A DNA stretch of 64,000 nt from Physella acuta. Its lineage: Eukaryota; Mollusca; Gastropoda; Physidae. The notes below the pieces were generated by a model. It was not told where the DNA came from and ran no database searches. It saw only the letters and a list, made by a program, of their open reading frames with translations. A program made the translations under genes and the position numbers. The stretch lies in contig NW_026731613.1 of the NCBI RefSeq assembly GCF_028476545.1, forward strand, positions 1 through 64,000, read 5' to 3'. Positions 60,351 to 64,000 of the stretch are shown here, one piece after another; within the stretch, counting starts at the first letter, position 1; the number at the start of each line of letters is the position of its first letter.

Positions 60351-60354
60351 CAAA

Positions 60355-60590
60355 TTTGGGATGGCATGGTTGAGTGGTAGTGCAAATGCCTGCCAATCCA
60401 AAAGTCTGTAGGCTCGAGTCTGTAGGATGCCTCTGAGTCCACCTAACTCTGTTATCTGATGCACATTAGAGAAATGGAGGTGGTAGGGTCTAGAGATGAT
60501 CACACTATCCCCTCGTATGCCGATATCATTGATACAGAATACAGATGAACTCTACTTTATTTGCCCCATGTGTCTCAGACATGAATGGGG
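60355..60590 (+). mobile_element. tRNA-derived SINE
   Basis: Head GGGATGGCATGGTTGAGTGG with TAGTGCAAATGCC, B box AGGCTCGAGTCTGTAGG, body and 3' domain CAGATGAACTCTACTTTATT, GCCCCATGTGTCTCAGACAT. Confidence 0.82.
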
Positions 60591-60685
60591 AAAAAATAAT
60601 GATGATAGTGTCCCAAAAAGTGGGCCTATGTTAACAATTAACAGTAATACGACATGGATGATTGTGTGCTGACCTATGTTCTATG

Positions 60686-60790
60686 CAGAGTTTCTTCCAA
60701 TTTATATAATTTATATAGAAAATATATACTTTTAACAGTGTCCGCCCCCCCCCCCCCCCCCCGGAGAAAAAAGTCTGGAAGAAACACTGG
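60686..60790. mobile_element. Short hAT-like MITE with poly-C core
   Basis: CAGAGTTTCTTCCAATTTAT at one end and CTGGAAGAAACACTG at the other are inverted repeats; an 18-base C run lies between. Flanks GTTCTATG and GCTCTTTG match at six of eight positions. Confidence 0.6.
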
Positions 60791-60799
60791 CTCTTTGCC

Positions 60800-61500
60800 C
60801 TAGCTAGGCTATGTCATAAGCTAGAGGCCTATAACATCTGCATTACAATGATTACATTAGTAGTGATAATTAAATAATTATTAGAATTAATCATTAGAAT
60901 TAGATTTATAACACTATATAGGGTAAAGCAGGCCACTAATAGCCATGCAGTATTAAGACCTGATCAGCACCCCACCCCCACAACCCCTCCCCCAACAAAA
61001 CTACTAATCTACTTCTGAGGTAACAGCCACTGCTGTTCTTTGATAACAGAGAAGCAGAGGATTCATTTTAAGTAATTTATGACACACTTGGCCCAGTATG
61101 GAGAAGATGAATACGTATTAATCCCATTGCTCTTTCTTCAAAATTTCTCACCTCCATAAAACCATTTTGTGAACTTTTTCCCAAGTAGACATAACTTAGG
61201 AAACTTCACATGACTTTTTCAATGCCATTCTTTTTTCAAGTGTTCAATCATTGGTTGCTATATATTTTAAAACCATTTTTATATAGAATAGTTTTATTTT
61301 GGTGAATTTTTTTTTGCACAGTGATTGTTGGTGCCAAAACAAAATGGCTGACATTTGTCAGGTTTTACCATGCTATAAAGTTTTTATAATTCTCAGAGTA
61401 AAACGAGCGATCACTATCATAATGTTTTTATTTGTTAGATAATAACTAAATCTAGCATTTTCAGACAAGTTATAACATGTATTTTTATGCGGTTCTTGTT
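60800..61500. other. Intergenic DNA
   Basis: No gene or repeat recognised. Confidence 0.4.
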
Positions 61501-61510
61501 GCCTCTGGTG

Positions 61511-61621
61511 CAAGTATCACCCTGTTTAAATTACTTGGTAAGCATGAAAGAGAAATGCAACCAACGCAAAGAAGGTGATATAGCTGAAGCAGTATTTTAA
61601 CACAGTTTAATAGTTTTAACA
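61511..61621 (+). repeat. 100-bp duplicated block, copy 2, joined to a LINE fragment
   Basis: Same sequence as 59,721-59,823. Homology ends at TTTTAAC, and the reverse-transcriptase fragment starts within five bases. Confidence 0.75.
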
Positions 61622-61623
61622 AA

Positions 61624-62226
61624 GACTGCGGATGACTTGGCTTTACACTCACATGCCCAAAAAGACATCCAAACAAAAACCACAAAAATGGAGCAAATTG
61701 CTAAAAGCGTTGGGCTAAAGATAAACTCCGGGAAAACCAAGCTAATGAAAGTAAAAACCAAAAGTGCTCTCAAGACCTTTGCGAATGGAGTAGAGCTAGA
61801 AGAGGTTGAAGACTTTAAGTACCTCGGCAGCTATATATCAGCAAATGGCAGCATGGAGAAAGAAATAGCCACCAGAATAGCAATGGCAGCACAAGCTTTC
61901 AACAGACTTGATAAGGTCTGGAAATCATCCTCACTGCAGCAGAGAACTAAAATAAGGATCTACAAGTCAAATGTACGTTCTGTATTCCTCTATGCTGCAG
62001 AGTCATGGAAACTAAACAAGAAAGGAGAGAGCCGACTCAGGCTTTGAAAGAAGATCCCTCCAACGTATCCGAAGGATAAAGTGGGACGACAAACACCTGA
62101 ACAAGGAAATATGGCGAAGGACAGGATTAAACTACATTGTTTCAGAAGTTCGAATGAGGAGATGGAGATGGCTGGGTCATGTCCTACGCACGAGAAAAAG
62201 AAGACTCCCCAACATGGCGCCGAAGT
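61624..62226 (+). mobile_element. LINE reverse-transcriptase fragment (non-LTR)
   Basis: The frame opens at the RT catalytic box TADDLALHSH and continues through LGLKINSGKTKLM, FKYLGSYI, TKIRIYKSNVRSVFLYAAES, i.e. the end of the RT palm and the thumb region of a non-LTR element. After 62,047 a frame change (about 15 codons appear missing) leads to RRSLQRIRRIKW and RRWRWLGHVLR, the typical C-terminal tail, ending at TAA 62,226. It is 5'-truncated, broken once, and has no visible poly-A. The clade is uncertain (RTE- or CR1/Jockey-related). Confidence 0.85.
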
Positions 62227-62696
62227 AATTCTAACAATTAATGTTTTAAATTAAATTTTAAAGTAAGTTTTTTTAATAAGATTATAAATTATAGGCCTAG
62301 TATAGATAGAGATTCAGGGAAAACAACTCTAATTTACAGATGTTTATATAGACTAGATTATATATTAACTATATATAGTATAAAGTATATACTAATCTAT
62401 ATATATTATATATAGTACATACTATACTATAGCAAATCTTGCTCACAAACACTGCTGTTAAAAATTGAATCCTTAAAAGTAAAAGTTAATTGCTGGCCTT
62501 GTAGGATTATTGATATATTTATTATTACGAAGTGACTATTCAGAAAAAGATTTTTCGCCCCAGTGTCTCCACTTGGTCGGCAAAAGATAGTTCTGCGCAT
62601 GCCCAGTGACCTTAACAGCTGAGGTGGGTTATGACTAGGGTTAGTGTTCTGTGGCTGTAAACACACGCAGGTGCAATACCATCGAATACATCGCCG

Positions 62697-62914
62697 CAGA
62701 GGCGTAGCCACCCTTCCTGGTACCCGGGGACAAACTTTTTGATTTGCACCCCCCTCCCTCAAGATTTCGATTTGCACCCCCCCTCAAACTTTCAATTTGC
62801 ACCCCCCCTCAACCTTTCAATTTATTTTTCCAACCCATTTTGGCGCCCCCTAAGGTCGGCGCTCGGACACATATGTCCCCCCGCCCCCCCCCCCCCCCCC
62901 CCGCTACGCTACTG
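62697..62914 (+). mobile_element. C-tract hAT MITE inserted in the second palindrome
   Basis: CAGAGGCGTAGCCACCC to CCGCTACGCTACTG, flanked by CATCGCCG (62,689-62,696) and CATCGCAG (62,915-62,922). The opposite arm has the unoccupied site (ACATCGCCGCTAAGGCAAG in mirror, near 63,175-63,195). Confidence 0.9.
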
Positions 62915-63229
62915 CATCGCAGCGAAGGCAAGTCTTAGTTTCTCTCCATTGCGCATGCGTATCTTTTTTCCGTCTAGAATCGGCAGCCTTATTATTTATA
63001 TTTAGCCACTGATTTTGGTTTATTATTCAGTTATCTATATCAGTAGGCCTATAATATAATATATAGGGCCTATTAGTAATAGGCTATTACTATTAGAGGC
63101 TAATAGTATTGGCCGATTCTAGCCGGAATAAGATACGTATGCGATTCGCATGCGCAATGCAGAGAAACTACGACTTGCCTTAGCGGCGATGTTTTCGATG
63201 GTACTGCGCATGCGTGTGTTTACAACCGC

Positions 63230-63360
63230 AGAACCCTAATACCAACCCTAATCCTATCCTTAACCCTATCCCTAATCCTATCCCTAACCCTAATCCTATC
63301 CCTATCCCTAATCCTATCCCTAATCCTACCCCTAACCCTCATTCTAGCCCTAACCCTAGC
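63230..63360 (+). repeat. Degenerate telomere-like CCCTAA / CCCTAT array
   Basis: About 20 hexamers mixing AACCCT, AATCCT, ATCCCT. The molluscan telomere repeat is TTAGGG, i.e. CCCTAA on the other strand, so this is an interstitial telomere-like or chance (CCCTAN)n array. Its counterpart in the left arm has only one or two units (ACTAGGGTTAGTG near 62,635). Confidence 0.8.
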
Positions 63361-63429
63361 AATAGGTCACTGCGCATGCGCAGAGCTATCTTTTGCCGAC
63401 TAAGTGGAGACGTAGGGGAGAAAAATCTT

Positions 63430-64000
63430 CTTCCGAGTAGACACTTCGAATAGTATTAGCCTAATAGTATATATAATAGGCCATATATATATATACTATA
63501 TGCCTATATTATTAATTATATATAATATAATTTTAAAGGCCCTAATATAATATTTGACACAATATCAATATTATATTTATAGTGTAAGTGTACGTGAATA
63601 TTAATAAATTAATATTATACTAGATTTCTAGATTCTAGATCCAGACTAGATTCTAGGCCTAATTAAATTAGTAATAATAGTATTACTTCTATTAAAGTAA
63701 TTAAAGTTTAAAGCCCTATAATATAATTTAATATATGATTATATAATAGATCTATTTCTAGATACTCTATATATAATATATAGGCCTATAGATCTAGAAT
63801 CTAGTCTAGATCTAGATCTAGATCTAGTGAGATTCTAGATTCTAGTAGAGTGTAGAGTGTAGAGGTAGAATCTAGCCTCGGCCGATTTTACTATTTTTAC
63901 GCACCTACTAAAACTAAAACGATAGATTAGCAAATAAATACTTTAAATAAATAGTCTAGACTAGATTCTAGATCTATAGATCTAGTATTCTATAGCCTAT
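63430..64000. other. AT-rich DNA with dense CTAGAT/TCTAGA motifs
   Basis: AGATCTAGATCTAG-type hexamer runs and TAGGCCTA motifs; no gene. Confidence 0.6.

Larger units (their letters stand above)
62534..63425. repeat. Second palindrome with telomere-like repeat in one arm
   Basis: Left arm 62,534-62,990 and right arm 63,100-63,425 pair in inverted orientation: GATTTTTCGCCCCAGTGTCT with its mirror near 63,405, TCGGCAAAAGATAG with CTATCTTTTGCCGA, TACCATCGAATACATCGCCG with its mirror near 63,190, and AAGGCAAGTCTTAGTTTCTC with its mirror near 63,165. Both arms contain GCGCATGCG motifs. The left arm is split by a MITE. Confidence 0.8.

Overview
The window reads as nuclear DNA of a heterobranch gastropod mollusc, probably a panpulmonate freshwater snail. 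The reasons are small exons in long AT-rich introns with GT-AG borders, tRNA-derived SINEs, many 8-bp-duplication (hAT-type) MITEs, Helitrons, long (TA)n and homopolymer-C tracts, abundant CTAGAT and TAGGCCTA motifs, and an IAP-type BIR/RING gene. No bacterial operons, CRISPR arrays or viral genes were seen. The species assignment is inference from sequence style.

Layout. 1-1.6 kb: a CpG-containing promoter with two ACCGGAAGT (ETS-type) sites and a candidate small two-exon gene on the minus strand. 3.2-15.9 kb: gene-poor, mobile-element-rich DNA with hAT MITEs, a repeated 1.37-kb element ('element A'), a 22-bp satellite, a TIR element with an internal 240-bp duplication, and a stray copy of the promoter found in front of the palindrome genes. 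15,965-43,481: a giant inverted repeat (arms about 14.0 and 12.9 kb, spacer 655 bp). Each arm carries one copy of an unrecognised six-exon gene for a single-pass membrane protein with acidic Asn-rich repeats. The two copies point away from each other. The palindrome's turning point lies inside a Helitron. A further 1.5 kb of inverted homology (6,137-7,665 with 43,533-45,005) shows the palindrome was once larger, with about 8.3 kb absent from the right arm. 45-49.7 kb: a complete non-autonomous Helitron, a MITE with a perfect 8-bp duplication, and a candidate spliced small gene.

50.9-59.4 kb (minus): the one clearly recognisable protein-coding gene. It is an inhibitor-of-apoptosis-like protein of about 1,080 residues in seven coding exons, all with consistent splice phases: an N-terminal Cys-rich module resembling a trypsin-fold protease, BIR1, BIR2, a UBA-like segment and a C-terminal RING. 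Its introns hold several minisatellites, two of which have copied the gene's own splice sites. 59.4-64 kb: repeats, a LINE reverse-transcriptase fragment, and a second small palindrome with degenerate telomere-like CCCTAA repeats, interrupted by a MITE.

The IAP gene would act in apoptosis or immune signalling as a ubiquitin ligase. The palindrome gene pair has no assigned role, and nothing in the sequence links it functionally to the IAP. Exon coordinates were worked out by hand from splice consensus and reading phase.
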